Positions 25,877 through 35,885 of a DNA stretch of 64,000 bases are shown here, one piece after another. Both the position numbers and the translations under genes were made by a program. The stretch covers positions 1 to 64,000 of the forward strand of contig JAJTBD010000003.1 in assembly GCA_021287075.1 (NCBI GenBank), in the 5' to 3' direction. How positions within the stretch are numbered: the stretch's first letter is position 1; every line of letters begins with the position of its first letter. The notes under the pieces are model-generated. The model did not search any database and was not told the origin of the DNA. It saw only the letters and a list, made by a program, of their open reading frames with translations. Source of the DNA: Micrococcales bacterium (lineage in GTDB: Bacteria; Actinomycetota; Actinomycetes; Actinomycetales; Dermatophilaceae).

Positions 25877-28156
25877 GTGCCCACCCTGACCCCCGCCGCC
25901 GATTCCGCACCCGGTCGCCTGGCAGGGATGGCCGACACGGTCGTGGGCCGGGCCGCCGCCGTCACGGCACTGGTGGCCACCGGCGTCACCCTCGACCAGC
26001 TCGGGATCGGCTATGACGAGCAGGCGCGGCTGCTCGCCGCGGTGGTCGGCACGATCCTGCTGCCCGGCCTGGTGATCGGCCGGCGCTTCCACACCGACTC
26101 CCTGCCGGCCCGTCTGGGGGTGGGCTTCGTCTTCGGGCTGGGGCCCCAGCTCGCCGGGCTCGCCGCCTCCCAGAGACTGCACCTGCCGTGGCTGGTGTGG
26201 GCCCTGCCGCTCGGCATCGCGGCCGTGGTGGCCGCTGTCGACCTCCAGGCCCGGCGCGGCGGTGGCGCGCACACCCCGCGGCCGGCCCGTCCCCGGCTGC
26301 CCTGGTGGGCGAGCCTGGGCCTGCTCGGGGTGTGGGCCCTGATCCTGCGGCTGGGCGCCTATGGCCCCTGGTCCGCGACAGACCCGTCCGGCGCCCGGCC
26401 GTGGTACCAGGACCTCTACTGGCAGCTGTCCCTCTCCGCGGAGGCGCGGCACCGCATGCCTCCGTTGGACCCGCAGTCGGCGGCCGAGGGCACGCTGTCC
26501 TACCACTGGTTCAGCAATGCCCACACGGCCGCACTGTCGGCCGCCAGCGGTGTGGGTCTGGTGCCGCTGACCGCGATCGCGTGGGTCATCCCGACCGCGG
26601 CCGCCATCGTGGCCCTCACCTTCGGACTGGCCCACTACCTCGCGCGCACACCTGCCGCAGGGCTGCTCGGGACCGCCCTGGTCGTGCTGCCGCCGTCCCT
26701 GGTCGCCGTCTCGGCCCTCGACCCCGGCTTCGCAGGGACGCTGGTCTGGTACAGCCAATCGCACATGTTCTCCCTGCCGCTGGAGATCCTCCTGACGTGG
26801 TGCGTGATCAACCTCCTGCGGGCCCGCCCCCTGCGCGCCCTCGATGTCGTGCTGACCCTCTATCTCGCCCTCCTGTGCCCCGGCGCCAAGGTCTCCCTGC
26901 TGCCCACCGTCCTGGGCGGCATCGGCCTGGTGGGCCTGGCCGCGCTCCGCCGCCGCGAGGGCATCCTGCGCCCGCTCCTGGCCGGTGCCGTGGGAAGCGT
27001 CATCGTGCTCGTGACCCGGCCGCTGTTCGGCGGAGGCGGCGGCGGGTCGGAGCTGAAGTGGGGGGCCACCGTCGACCAGCTGCCGGTCTGGCTGGAGCAG
27101 ACCGACCTGTCGGGCGACCCGGGCCCGCTCGTGCTCAACCTCGCCATCGCCGCACTGGTCGGCTCGGCCCTTGCCGCCCTGGTGGTCGTGGCGGCCGCCC
27201 GCGACGACCGGGAGCGCACCCCCGACCCCGCTCCCCTGCTCTATCTCGGCATGATGATCGCCGCGCTCGTCGCCGTCTTCGCGCTGCGCCACCCCTCGCT
27301 CTCCCAGCTCTACTTCATGCGCGGGCTGGCGCCGGTCACCGCCGCCTTCATCGGCTGGGGCACGGTGGCGGCGTGGCGGCGGGTGGCCGGGCAGCTGTCG
27401 GCGCGGCGCGCCACCCTCATCACGCTCCTGGCCTTCGCCGTCGGACTGGCGGTCGGTCTCTGGTGGACCGCCACCTCTGCCTTCGCCGAGACCCGACACC
27501 TCGACCCGGGCTGGCTGATCCCCTATGAGGTCGGGCTGGCGCTGGTGGCCGTGGCCATGGTGGCGACCCTGCGCAGCCGTCGCGGGACGATGGCAGCGGT
27601 GGGCCTGGCGCTGGCGGCGCTCGTCCTCGGGTCGGCCGTGGCCCGCCCGGTGCGCTCCCCGCTGCTGGACGTCGTCCTTGGCCGTCAGGCGGTCGCGGAC
27701 CTGCCCTCCGGCCAGGAGCTGACCAGCGACGAGCTGGACGGGGCGCGGGCCCTGGCCAAGGCCAACCCGGACGGCGAGCTGGTCGCCACCAATGTGCACT
27801 GCCGCAACATCGCCCGGTCCCAGTTCTGCGACAACCGTGGCTTCTGGGTGTCGGCCTTCAGCGAGTCACCCGTCTACATCGGCGGCTGGGGATACAGCGC
27901 GAGCGGCCGCGCGGCGACGGACGCCTCCGGCGACTCGCACAGCTACATCACCCAGCCCTTCCACGACCAGTCCGCGCTCCAGCTCAACGACGGCGTCTTC
28001 GCCCGCCCGACCCCTGACAACCTCGCCGAGCTGCGCCGCCGCGGCGTGCGCTTCCTCTATGGCGACTCGCGGGCCACGCCCGTCTCGCCCGACCTGAGCG
28101 GCTACGCCGAGCCGGTCTTCATCTCCCCGACCGTGCAGGTCTATCGCCTGCCGTGA
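25877..28156 (+). CDS. Large polytopic membrane protein, GT-C glycosyltransferase-like, unknown function
   Basis: A 759-residue protein with some twelve to fourteen hydrophobic segments in residues 20-600 and a soluble C-terminal domain of about 150 residues. Between early helices is a periplasmic loop YQDLYWQLSLSAEARHRMPP followed by LSYHWFSNAHTAAL; such acidic/His loops occur in GT-C transferases that use polyprenyl-linked sugars, but no defining motif is clear. The end (EPVFISPTVQVYRLP) resembles the tails of such enzymes. GTG 25877 has TAATCT 5 bases upstream. I do not recognise a specific family; a lipid-linked sugar transferase is the best guess. Confidence 0.6.
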   Translation: MPTLTPAADSAPGRLAGMADTVVGRAAAVTALVATGVTLDQLGIGYDEQARLLAAVVGTILLPGLVIGRRFHTDSLPARLGVGFVFGLGPQLAGLAASQRLHLPWLVWALPLGIAAVVAAVDLQARRGGGAHTPRPARPRLPWWASLGLLGVWALILRLGAYGPWSATDPSGARPWYQDLYWQLSLSAEARHRMPPLDPQSAAEGTLSYHWFSNAHTAALSAASGVGLVPLTAIAWVIPTAAAIVALTFGLAHYLARTPAAGLLGTALVVLPPSLVAVSALDPGFAGTLVWYSQSHMFSLPLEILLTWCVINLLRARPLRALDVVLTLYLALLCPGAKVSLLPTVLGGIGLVGLAALRRREGILRPLLAGAVGSVIVLVTRPLFGGGGGGSELKWGATVDQLPVWLEQTDLSGDPGPLVLNLAIAALVGSALAALVVVAAARDDRERTPDPAPLLYLGMMIAALVAVFALRHPSLSQLYFMRGLAPVTAAFIGWGTVAAWRRVAGQLSARRATLITLLAFAVGLAVGLWWTATSAFAETRHLDPGWLIPYEVGLALVAVAMVATLRSRRGTMAAVGLALAALVLGSAVARPVRSPLLDVVLGRQAVADLPSGQELTSDELDGARALAKANPDGELVATNVHCRNIARSQFCDNRGFWVSAFSESPVYIGGWGYSASGRAATDASGDSHSYITQPFHDQSALQLNDGVFARPTPDNLAELRRRGVRFLYGDSRATPVSPDLSGYAEPVFISPTVQVYRLP

Positions 28157-28238
28157 GCACGGACGCCTGTGCGCGGGCACCCGAGGGTGACCCGCGCACA
28201 GGCGATGGGAGCGCGGCATACCGCGCCGGCGGAGCCGG

Positions 28239-29903
<1,665 letters not shown>

Positions 29904-29934
29904 AGGTGATGACTGTAGTCGCACGGACCTCGCC

Positions 29935-29946
29935 TATCCTGCAGGC
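29935..29946 (+). promoter_or_regulatory. -10 element of leaderless ParB-like gene
   Basis: TATCCT (29935-29940) is 6 bases before GTG 29947; no ribosome site. Confidence 0.5.
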
Positions 29947-30243
29947 GTGATCTTCAAAGCCGTGGGCGACGACCGTCCCTATCCCGACCACGGTCTGGTG
30001 ACGACCCGCGACTGGGCCACCGTGCCGCCCCGGCTGGTCCGCCTCGACGAGCTGGTGACGACCAAACGCACCCTCGACCTCGGGCAGCTGCTGGCCGACG
30101 ACTCGACCTTCTATGGCGACCTGTTCGCGCATGTCGTGGACTGGGAGGGCACCCTCTATCTCGAGGACGGCCTCCACCGGGCGCTCCGGTCGGCGCTGGC
30201 CCAGCGGGCCACCCTCCACGCGCGGGTGCTGACCCTGTCCTGA
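29947..30243 (+). CDS. Small conserved ParB-like protein
   Basis: A 98-residue protein conserved in actinobacteria. The pattern PRLVRLDELVTTKRTLDL, then HVVDWEGTLYLEDGLHRALR, resembles the ParB N-terminal fold (basic strand, then a D-G-H-H/R-x-A box), here in minimal form. Databases sometimes label such proteins VapB-like antitoxins; no toxin gene is adjacent, so I do not adopt that. Divergent from the HerA-like ATPase with about 20-40 bases between starts, and followed by the LytR_C gene. Confidence 0.7.
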   Translation: MIFKAVGDDRPYPDHGLVTTRDWATVPPRLVRLDELVTTKRTLDLGQLLADDSTFYGDLFAHVVDWEGTLYLEDGLHRALRSALAQRATLHARVLTLS

Positions 30244-30347
30244 GGGTGCGCGCGGCGAGTTGAGCCCCAATCCCCTGATCTGCCCGGCCGCAGGTGGTTC
30301 ACTGACCTCGTGCCCGGTCAGGGGTCCGGGCGTGAAGGGGCACCATC

Positions 30348-30875
30348 ATGAGCACCGACATCCGTCAGACCGAGGACACCGAAGAGATCGAGGGCCCGGC
30401 CCAGCGCATCGCGCGTCGCCGACGCAGGGCCGGCGTGACGCTGGCCGTCGTGTGCCTGCTGCTGTTCTTCGCCTTCTGGTACGCCTTCTCCTACTACCGC
30501 GCCGCGAGTGAGCCGCGCCAGGTCACGACCGCCTGCCCCACCTCGGCACAGGTGCGGCCGGCCGATGTCAGTCTCAACATCTACAACGCCACCGACAAGA
30601 ACGGCCTGGCCGCCAAGGCGTCCAACGCGATGGCGGCGCGCGGCTTCTTCATCGGCACCGTCGCCAACGACCCCAAGAAGGCCAAGGTCCCCGGCGTCGC
30701 GCAGGTCCGATACGGCTCGGCGACGGTCAACGAGGCGCGCTTCGTCGCACTGCACGTGCCCGGCGCGACCCTCGTCAACGACGGCCGCACCAGCGGCGAC
30801 ATCGACCTGGTCCTCGGCGAGCGGTTCACCGCCGTCAAACCCCCGCCCGCCCCGTCCCGGCCGCCCGGCTGCTGA
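30348..30875 (+). CDS. Membrane-anchored LytR_C-domain protein
   Basis: A 175-residue protein: acidic cytoplasmic tail (DTEEIEG), Arg cluster RIARRRRRAG, one membrane helix (about 28-48), then a single LytR_C domain (about 65-160) with VSLNIYNATDKNGLAAKASN and QVRYGSATVNEARF, and a Pro-rich end. It is the one-domain relative of the 9547 gene. The domain is thought to bind cell-wall polymer or lipid carrier without catalysis. GAAGGGGCACCATC before ATG 30348 is a fair ribosome site. Often found beside the small ParB-like gene in actinobacteria. Confidence 0.85.
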   Translation: MSTDIRQTEDTEEIEGPAQRIARRRRRAGVTLAVVCLLLFFAFWYAFSYYRAASEPRQVTTACPTSAQVRPADVSLNIYNATDKNGLAAKASNAMAARGFFIGTVANDPKKAKVPGVAQVRYGSATVNEARFVALHVPGATLVNDGRTSGDIDLVLGERFTAVKPPPAPSRPPGC

Positions 30876-31013
30876 GCGCGGCCCGCCCGGCGAGCACACG
30901 GCATACCCCCCGGTCGTCGGTGTCTGCTTCGCCACAGGCATTTTGGGTGAAATCGGACGCGAAAAGGTGTTGAGTTGGTGGTGCCCCATCAACGACGCCG
31001 GAGGCACCTGGAG

Positions 31014-32525
31014 ATGACCACCACACCCGACAAGCCCCGTCGTCTCGGTGCGCGCGAGCTCATCGAGACGGTGCTGGACGAGGGATCGTGGTCGAGCTGG
31101 GATGTCACCCCGTTGCCGGTCGCACCAGAGGGCAGCGCGTATGCCGCGGAGCTCACCGCCGCAGCCGCGAAGGCCGGCACCGACGAGTCGATCGTCACCG
31201 GCGAGGGCACGATCCGCGGGCGCCGGGTGGCGGTCGTCGCGGGCGAGTTCCGATTCCTCGCGGGGTCGATCGGGCGGGCGGCCGCCGAGCGCATCGTGCT
31301 GGCGTTCGAGCGCGCGACGGCCGAGGGGCTGCCGCTGTTCGCCGCCCCGACCTCCGGCGGGACCCGCATGCAGGAGGGCACGCCCGCCTTCGTCGGCATG
31401 GTCAAGATCTCCGCCGCGGTGGCCACCTTCAAGGCGGCCGGCCTGCCCTACATCGTCTATCTGCGCCACCCCACCACCGGTGGCGTCTTCGCGTCGTGGG
31501 GCTCGCTCGGCCACGTCACGGTGGCCGAGCCCGGCGCGATGGTCGGCTTCCTCGGCGCGCGCGTCTATGCGGCGCTCTATGACAAGCCCTTCCCTGCGGG
31601 CGTGCAGGTCGCCGAGAACCTCTATGAGCACGGGCTCATCGACGCGGTCCTGCCGGTCGAGGGGCTGGCCGACATCGCCGACCGGGCGCTCAACGTCCTG
31701 ACCGGCCCGCGCGGCGACCTGCCCGACGTCCCCGAGATCCCCCAGACCGAGGTGCCCGACATCCCCGCTTGGGAATCGATCACCCTCTCCCGCAAGGAAT
31801 CCCGCCCCGGGGTGCGCGCCCTGCTCAAGCTCGGCGCCACCGATGTGCTGCCGCTGCGCGGCACCGGTCAGGGCGAGCACGACCCCGGTCTACTCATGGC
31901 CCTGGCCCGCTTCGGCGGCGCCCCGTGTGTGGTCCTCGGCCAGGACCGGCGCGGCCAGACCCTGGAGGAGCCGCTGGGCCCCGGCGGCCTGCGGGTCGCC
32001 CGGCGCGGCATGCGCCTGGCCCAGGAGCTCGACCTGCCGCTGGTGAGCATCATCGACACCGCCGGCGCGGCCCTGTCCAAGGAGGCCGAGGAGGGCGGCA
32101 TGGCCGGCGAGATCGCCCGCAGCCTCTCCGAGCTGGTCATGCTTGACGCCCCCACGGTGTGTGTGCTGCTCGGCCAGGGCTGCGGCGGAGGCGCCCTCGC
32201 GCTCATGCCTGCCGACCGGGTCATCTGCGCCCAGAACTCCTGGCTCTCCCCACTGCCGCCCGAGGGTGCCTCGGCGATCCTCTATCGCGAGACTAGCCGC
32301 GCCCCCGAGATCTCCGACGCCCAGCGGGTCCGCTCCCGCGACCTGCTCGCCGACGGCATCGTCGACCGTGTGGTCCCCGAGCAGCCCGACGCGGCGCAGG
32401 AGCCCGAGGCCTTCTGCGCCCGCATGTCCCAGGCCATCCAGCACGAGCTCGCCACCCTCGTGCGCATGGACGGCGACGACCGGCTCCAGGCCAGACTCGA
32501 GCGCTACCGGGCGCTCGGCACCTAA
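31014..32525 (+). CDS. Acetyl-/acyl-CoA carboxylase carboxyltransferase (fused beta-alpha type)
   Basis: A 503-residue biotin-dependent carboxyltransferase. The N-terminal half shows the beta-type crotonase fold (IVTGEGTIRGRRVAVVAGEF, TSGGTRMQEGTPAF), the C-terminal half the alpha type (LPLVSIIDTAGA, GQGCGGGALALMPADRVI, PLPPEGASAILYRET). This is the single-chain arrangement of actinobacterial AccA/AccD proteins; no zinc finger is present at the start. It transfers CO2 from biotin to an acyl-CoA for fatty-acid synthesis or propionyl-CoA carboxylation. The biotin carboxylase partner is not in this window. GGAGG lies 9 bases before ATG 31014. Confidence 0.9.
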   Translation: MTTTPDKPRRLGARELIETVLDEGSWSSWDVTPLPVAPEGSAYAAELTAAAAKAGTDESIVTGEGTIRGRRVAVVAGEFRFLAGSIGRAAAERIVLAFERATAEGLPLFAAPTSGGTRMQEGTPAFVGMVKISAAVATFKAAGLPYIVYLRHPTTGGVFASWGSLGHVTVAEPGAMVGFLGARVYAALYDKPFPAGVQVAENLYEHGLIDAVLPVEGLADIADRALNVLTGPRGDLPDVPEIPQTEVPDIPAWESITLSRKESRPGVRALLKLGATDVLPLRGTGQGEHDPGLLMALARFGGAPCVVLGQDRRGQTLEEPLGPGGLRVARRGMRLAQELDLPLVSIIDTAGAALSKEAEEGGMAGEIARSLSELVMLDAPTVCVLLGQGCGGGALALMPADRVICAQNSWLSPLPPEGASAILYRETSRAPEISDAQRVRSRDLLADGIVDRVVPEQPDAAQEPEAFCARMSQAIQHELATLVRMDGDDRLQARLERYRALGT

Positions 32526-32603
32526 GCACCTCCCCGTCCAGCCAGGGCGGGCCCAAACCCGCTGCGCCGCAGCGGCATACATCAGGAAGAAGGACTGATT
32601 GCA

Positions 32604-32927
32604 ATGGCGGACTACGACGACGCAGTATGCGAAGTCCAGCGCGACGACGACGAGATGCGCGTCGCCCTCTGGTGGTTCGAGCCGGGCACCCAGACGGAGC
32701 CGCACACGCATGAGTACGACTACATCGTCGTGCCTGTCGCTGATGGACGTCTCATCGCCCGCTCCGAGGACGGCGAAGAGACCAAGGTCCGCCTCAAGCC
32801 CGGCAAGACCTACTCCCGCAAGGCCGGCGTGACCCACAACGTCGTCAACGACACCGACTCGGGTGTCGGCTTCGTCGAGATCGAGCTCAAGAAGGGCTTC
32901 GGCAAGACCCACCAGACCAAGGTCTGA
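32604..32927 (+). CDS. Small single-domain cupin protein
   Basis: A 107-residue one-domain cupin. The first metal motif is visible as PGTQTEPHTHEYDYIVVPVADG (two His and a Glu), the second as KAGVTHNVVN (His). Such small barrels bind a metal and act as isomerases, dioxygenases or sensors; the substrate is unknown. GAAGAAGGACTGATTGCA before the ATG provides a ribosome site. A strong terminator follows, so it is a separate unit between the carboxyltransferase and fgd. Confidence 0.85.
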   Translation: MADYDDAVCEVQRDDDEMRVALWWFEPGTQTEPHTHEYDYIVVPVADGRLIARSEDGEETKVRLKPGKTYSRKAGVTHNVVNDTDSGVGFVEIELKKGFGKTHQTKV

Positions 32928-32939
32928 CCCACACGGGAG

Positions 32940-32970
32940 CAGGCCCCGCCCGAGTCGGGCGGGGCCTGTC
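32940..32970 (+). terminator. Hairpin terminator after cupin gene
   Basis: CAGGCCCCGCCCGA pairs with TCGGGCGGGGCCTG around a tight loop; ends CTGTC. Confidence 0.75.
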
Positions 32971-32989
32971 CGCGTCATGCGCCGGGTCA

Positions 32990-33001
32990 TAGGGTGAGCG
33001 C
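32990..33001 (+). promoter_or_regulatory. -10 element of leaderless fgd transcript
   Basis: TAGGGT (32990-32995) lies 6 bases before ATG 33002. Confidence 0.5.
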
Positions 33002-34006
33002 ATGGCACTGCGGATCGGATACAAGGCGTCGGCGGAGCAGTTCGCCCCGCGTGAGCTGGTGGACTATGCCGTGCAGGCCGAGCAGGTGGGCCTCGACAGC
33101 GTGTGGGTCTCCGACCACCTCCAGCCGTGGCGGCACGACGGCGGGCACGCGCCCTTCTCGATGTCCTGGCTGGCCGCCGTCGGCGAGCGCACCGAGCGTG
33201 TCCAGCTCGGCACGTCAGTGCTCACCCCGACCTTCCGCTACAACCCGGCGGTCGTCGCGCATGCCTTCGCCACCCTCGGCTGCCTCTATCCGGGGCGCGT
33301 CGCGCTCGGCGTCGGGTCGGGCGAGGCACTCAACGAGATCTCGGTCGGCGCGGTCGAGAGCTGGCCCGACTTCAAGGAGCGCTTCGGCCGCCTGCGCGAG
33401 TCGGTGCGGCTGATGCGCCAGCTGTGGGCCGGTGAGCGGGTGACCTTCGAGGGCGACTACTACCGCGTCACCGACGCGACGATCTATGACCGGCCCGAGC
33501 AGCCCGTCCCGGTCTATATCGCGGCGGGCGGGCCGACGATGGCCAAATACGCCGGCCGGATGGGCGACGGCTTCATCTGCACCTCCGGCAAGGGGCGCGA
33601 GCTCTATGTCGACCAGCTGCTGCCCGCCGTCGAGGAGGGCCGCTCGATGGGCAAGAAAGCCGACCAGCCCATCGACCGGATGATCGAGATCAAGCTGTCG
33701 TGGGACCCCGACCACGACCAGGCCCTCGAGAACACCCGCTTCTGGGCGCCGCTCTCACTGACGGCCGAGCAGAAGCACGGCCTGCACGACCCGGCCGAGA
33801 TGGAGGCCGCCGCCGACGCCCTGCCCATCGAGCAGGTCGCCAAACGCTGGATCGTCGCCTCCGAGCCGCAGGCCGCCGTCGAGGCGGTGGCGGAGTACGT
33901 CGCGATGGGCTTCGACCACCTGGTCATCCACGCCCCCGGCCGGGACCAGTCCCGCTTCCTGACCACCTTCGCCGAGCAGGTCCTCCCCGGCCTCCGCGAG
34001 CTCTGA
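33002..34006 (+). CDS. fgd: F420-dependent glucose-6-phosphate dehydrogenase
   Basis: A 334-residue luciferase-fold enzyme. It matches mycobacterial Fgd1 nearly end to end: [20 protein letters not shown] start, [18 protein letters not shown] with the active-site His, [29 protein letters not shown], and [16 protein letters not shown]. It oxidises glucose 6-phosphate to 6-phosphogluconolactone and reduces coenzyme F420, feeding F420-dependent reductases. F420 synthesis genes are not in the window. Leaderless start likely. The gene ends beside a repeat cluster shared with 7574-7675. Confidence 0.95.
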   Translation: MALRIGYKASAEQFAPRELVDYAVQAEQVGLDSVWVSDHLQPWRHDGGHAPFSMSWLAAVGERTERVQLGTSVLTPTFRYNPAVVAHAFATLGCLYPGRVALGVGSGEALNEISVGAVESWPDFKERFGRLRESVRLMRQLWAGERVTFEGDYYRVTDATIYDRPEQPVPVYIAAGGPTMAKYAGRMGDGFICTSGKGRELYVDQLLPAVEEGRSMGKKADQPIDRMIEIKLSWDPDHDQALENTRFWAPLSLTAEQKHGLHDPAEMEAAADALPIEQVAKRWIVASEPQAAVEAVAEYVAMGFDHLVIHAPGRDQSRFLTTFAEQVLPGLREL

Positions 34007-34015
34007 CGCCCACCC

Positions 34016-34157
34016 CTTTAGCCCAGTTGGGCACGAACGCCCCGGCCCCGCGGCATACCGCTCCCTGGGCGCTGTGGCCCAGTGGGCGCTTTAGCCCAGT
34101 TGGGCACAAACGCCCCGGCACCCGGGACGCTTTAGCCCAGTTGGGCACGAACGCCCC
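34016..34157. repeat. GTTCGTGCCCAACTGGGC repeat cluster, inverted orientation
   Basis: Three copies of CTTTAGCCCAGTTGGGCACG followed by AACGCCCC (34016-34043, 34089-34116, 34130-34157) plus a decayed copy near 34073. This is the reverse complement of the 7574-7675 unit with TTTAG replacing TTTCG. A GGCATAC motif (34051) sits inside. It lies between convergent fgd and the permease gene. Confidence 0.88.
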
Positions 34158-34164
34158 GGCCGGC

Positions 34165-35178
34165 TCAGGCGATGGCCGGCTCGCCCTTGCTGCGGTGATG
34201 GCCGACGAGGCTGAGCAGCAGGCCGAATGCCGCCCACGCGCCGAGGATGAGCAGCTCACGCCCCGCGCCGTTGCCATCGAAGAAGGCGGCCGAGCGGATG
34301 ACGGTGCCGGCGGCGCCGAGCGGCAGCCACTGGCCGATCTCGCCCCACGGCTGCGGCAGCCAGTGCGGGCCGGCGGCCATGCCCGCCAACGGGTTCGAGA
34401 TGAACATGACCAGCACGGCACCGAGCCCGAAGCCCGCGAACCCGAAGACCGACTCCAGCCCAAGCAGGGTCAACGAGATGGCAGCGATGCCAAGCGACAC
34501 GCCGGACGCGGTCAGCAGATAGCTGCCATCGAAGGAGTGGAAGCCGTACTGGAGGATCGCCGTGGTGACCAGGCCCGCGAGCACTGAGAACGTGATCGCG
34601 CCGACCAGCCGCTTGACCCGGCTGTCCTTGAGGAACTGGGTGAGCAGCACTGCGGGGAAGGCGCCGCCGAAGGCGAGCGGCAGGGCGAGCGCCGCCAGAC
34701 CAGCCCCCATGGGGTCGTCCTTGGTCCAGGGTGCGAGGTCGGTGTAGGTGACCTTCTGACCCTGCGCCTCGAGCCCTGCGCCGACGGTGCGCAGGAGCTG
34801 CGCATAGGGGGCGCCTGCGGCCGACGCGGTCTGGATGGTCACGCCGTCGGCGCCGACCGAGATCCCGCCGATGGCGTCACGGTGCTGGATCGCGTCGGCC
34901 GCCTCGGCCGCCGAGGCATAGGTGGTGGTCTCGAAGGCGCCGGGCTTGGCGGCCTCGAGCGCCTGGGTCACCTTGGCGACCGCGGGGGCCGGGCCGCTCA
35001 CGGCCAGCGGGAGGTCCTTGGCACCGGAGTTGAGGGAGGGCGTGGCGAACGCGAGCAGCATCAGCGTCACGACGGTGGTCAGCGCCAGGACAAGACCGGC
35101 AACGGTTCCCCAGCCCGGCCGCTTGCGCTCTGCTGCGGCAGGCGTCGAGCTGCCGCTGCTGATGGGGGTAATGCTCAT
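34165..35178 (-). CDS. ABC-2/YhgE-type membrane permease
   Basis: A 337-residue membrane protein: one N-terminal helix (about 25-48), an extracytoplasmic domain of about 110 residues, then five to six helices with LPLAFGGAFPAVLLTQFL and the ISNPLAGMAAGPHWLPQPWG loop. This plan is that of the ABC-2/YhgE-Pip-like permeases that work with drug-efflux ATPases or alone in envelope functions. No ATPase gene is adjacent. It is divergent from a TetR gene with two matching operator palindromes between them, so it is almost surely the TetR target. Confidence 0.8.
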   Translation of the reverse strand: MSITPISSGSSTPAAAERKRPGWGTVAGLVLALTTVVTLMLLAFATPSLNSGAKDLPLAVSGPAPAVAKVTQALEAAKPGAFETTTYASAAEAADAIQHRDAIGGISVGADGVTIQTASAAGAPYAQLLRTVGAGLEAQGQKVTYTDLAPWTKDDPMGAGLAALALPLAFGGAFPAVLLTQFLKDSRVKRLVGAITFSVLAGLVTTAILQYGFHSFDGSYLLTASGVSLGIAAISLTLLGLESVFGFAGFGLGAVLVMFISNPLAGMAAGPHWLPQPWGEIGQWLPLGAAGTVIRSAAFFDGNGAGRELLILGAWAAFGLLLSLVGHHRSKGEPAIA

Positions 35179-35187
35179 GTGAGGCTC

Positions 35188-35239
35188 CTAAGTGGAGAGA
35201 TTTGCTCCGTTTACAAATGGAGAGTAATACTCCACTTAG
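35188..35239. promoter_or_regulatory. Twin palindromic operators between permease and TetR genes
   Basis: Two copies of GGAG-N7-CTCC (35194-35208 and 35219-35233), 25 bases centre to centre. The outer arms CTAAGTGGAG (35188-35197) and CTCCACTTAG (35230-35239) are also perfect complements. The block is AT-rich compared with its surroundings and covers the divergent promoters, fitting binding of two TetR dimers. Confidence 0.75.
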
Positions 35240-35271
35240 TCACGCAACTCGACCGAACTCGGAGGCAGGAC

Positions 35272-35829
35272 ATGCGGGCAGACGCCCAGGCCAAACGCGA
35301 GGCGATCATCGCCGCGGCCCAGGAGCTGGTCGCCGAGCGGGGAGCCGAGGTCCCCTTCAACCAGATCGCCGCACGCGCGGGCGTCGGCATCGCCACGCTC
35401 TATCGGCACTTCCCCACGCGCGACGACCTGCTGCTCGGCATCGGCAGCGACTTCCTGGGCCGCATGGCGGCGGTCTTCGACGCCCATGCCGCCACGTGGG
35501 ACACCGACCCGTCGTCGGCCTGGTCCGCGATCGCGCGCGACCTCGCGGCGCTGCGGATGGGCGCGGTCTTCCCCGCCCTCGTGCAGGGGCGCAGCCTCGA
35601 CGACCTGCCCCCGGCCGCGCTGCGCCTGCGCGCTGAGGGCATCGGGCAGGTCCGCGACATCCTGGCGCGCGCGCAGGCCAATGGCCTTGTGCGAGAGGAC
35701 ATCTCGGTCGAGCACTTCCAGATCGGCCTGGGCGTCCTGACCCGCCCACTGCCCGAGCTCGTGCAGTCCGAGCTGCCCGACATGCACGACTGGCTCATCG
35801 AGGTCTATCTGCGCGGCCTGCGCCCCTGA
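35272..35829 (+). CDS. TetR-family transcriptional repressor
   Basis: A 185-residue TetR regulator. The N-terminal helix-turn-helix is clear: AIIAAAQELVAERGAEVPFN then IAARAGVGIATLYRHFPTRDDL (residues 10-55). The ligand domain is all-helical with no recognised specificity. GGAGG lies 8 bases before ATG 35272. Divergent from the permease, with twin GGAG-N7-CTCC palindromes between, so it likely represses both genes until an inducer, perhaps a toxic hydrophobic compound, binds. Confidence 0.92.
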   Translation: MRADAQAKREAIIAAAQELVAERGAEVPFNQIAARAGVGIATLYRHFPTRDDLLLGIGSDFLGRMAAVFDAHAATWDTDPSSAWSAIARDLAALRMGAVFPALVQGRSLDDLPPAALRLRAEGIGQVRDILARAQANGLVREDISVEHFQIGLGVLTRPLPELVQSELPDMHDWLIEVYLRGLRP

Positions 35830-35835
35830 GACGTG

Positions 35836-35868
35836 GGTATGCCGCGGGCCGCGGCCCCGCGGCATACC
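35836..35868. repeat. GGTATGCC inverted repeat, copy f
   Basis: GGTATGCCGCGGG (35836-35848) and complement (35856-35868) between the convergent TetR and phosphatase genes. Confidence 0.9.
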
Positions 35869-35885
35869 TCACCGTCGCGAAAAGC

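Noticed and set aside
29947..30243. VapB-type antitoxin
   Set aside because: No toxin gene adjacent; the sequence fits a minimal ParB-like fold better.
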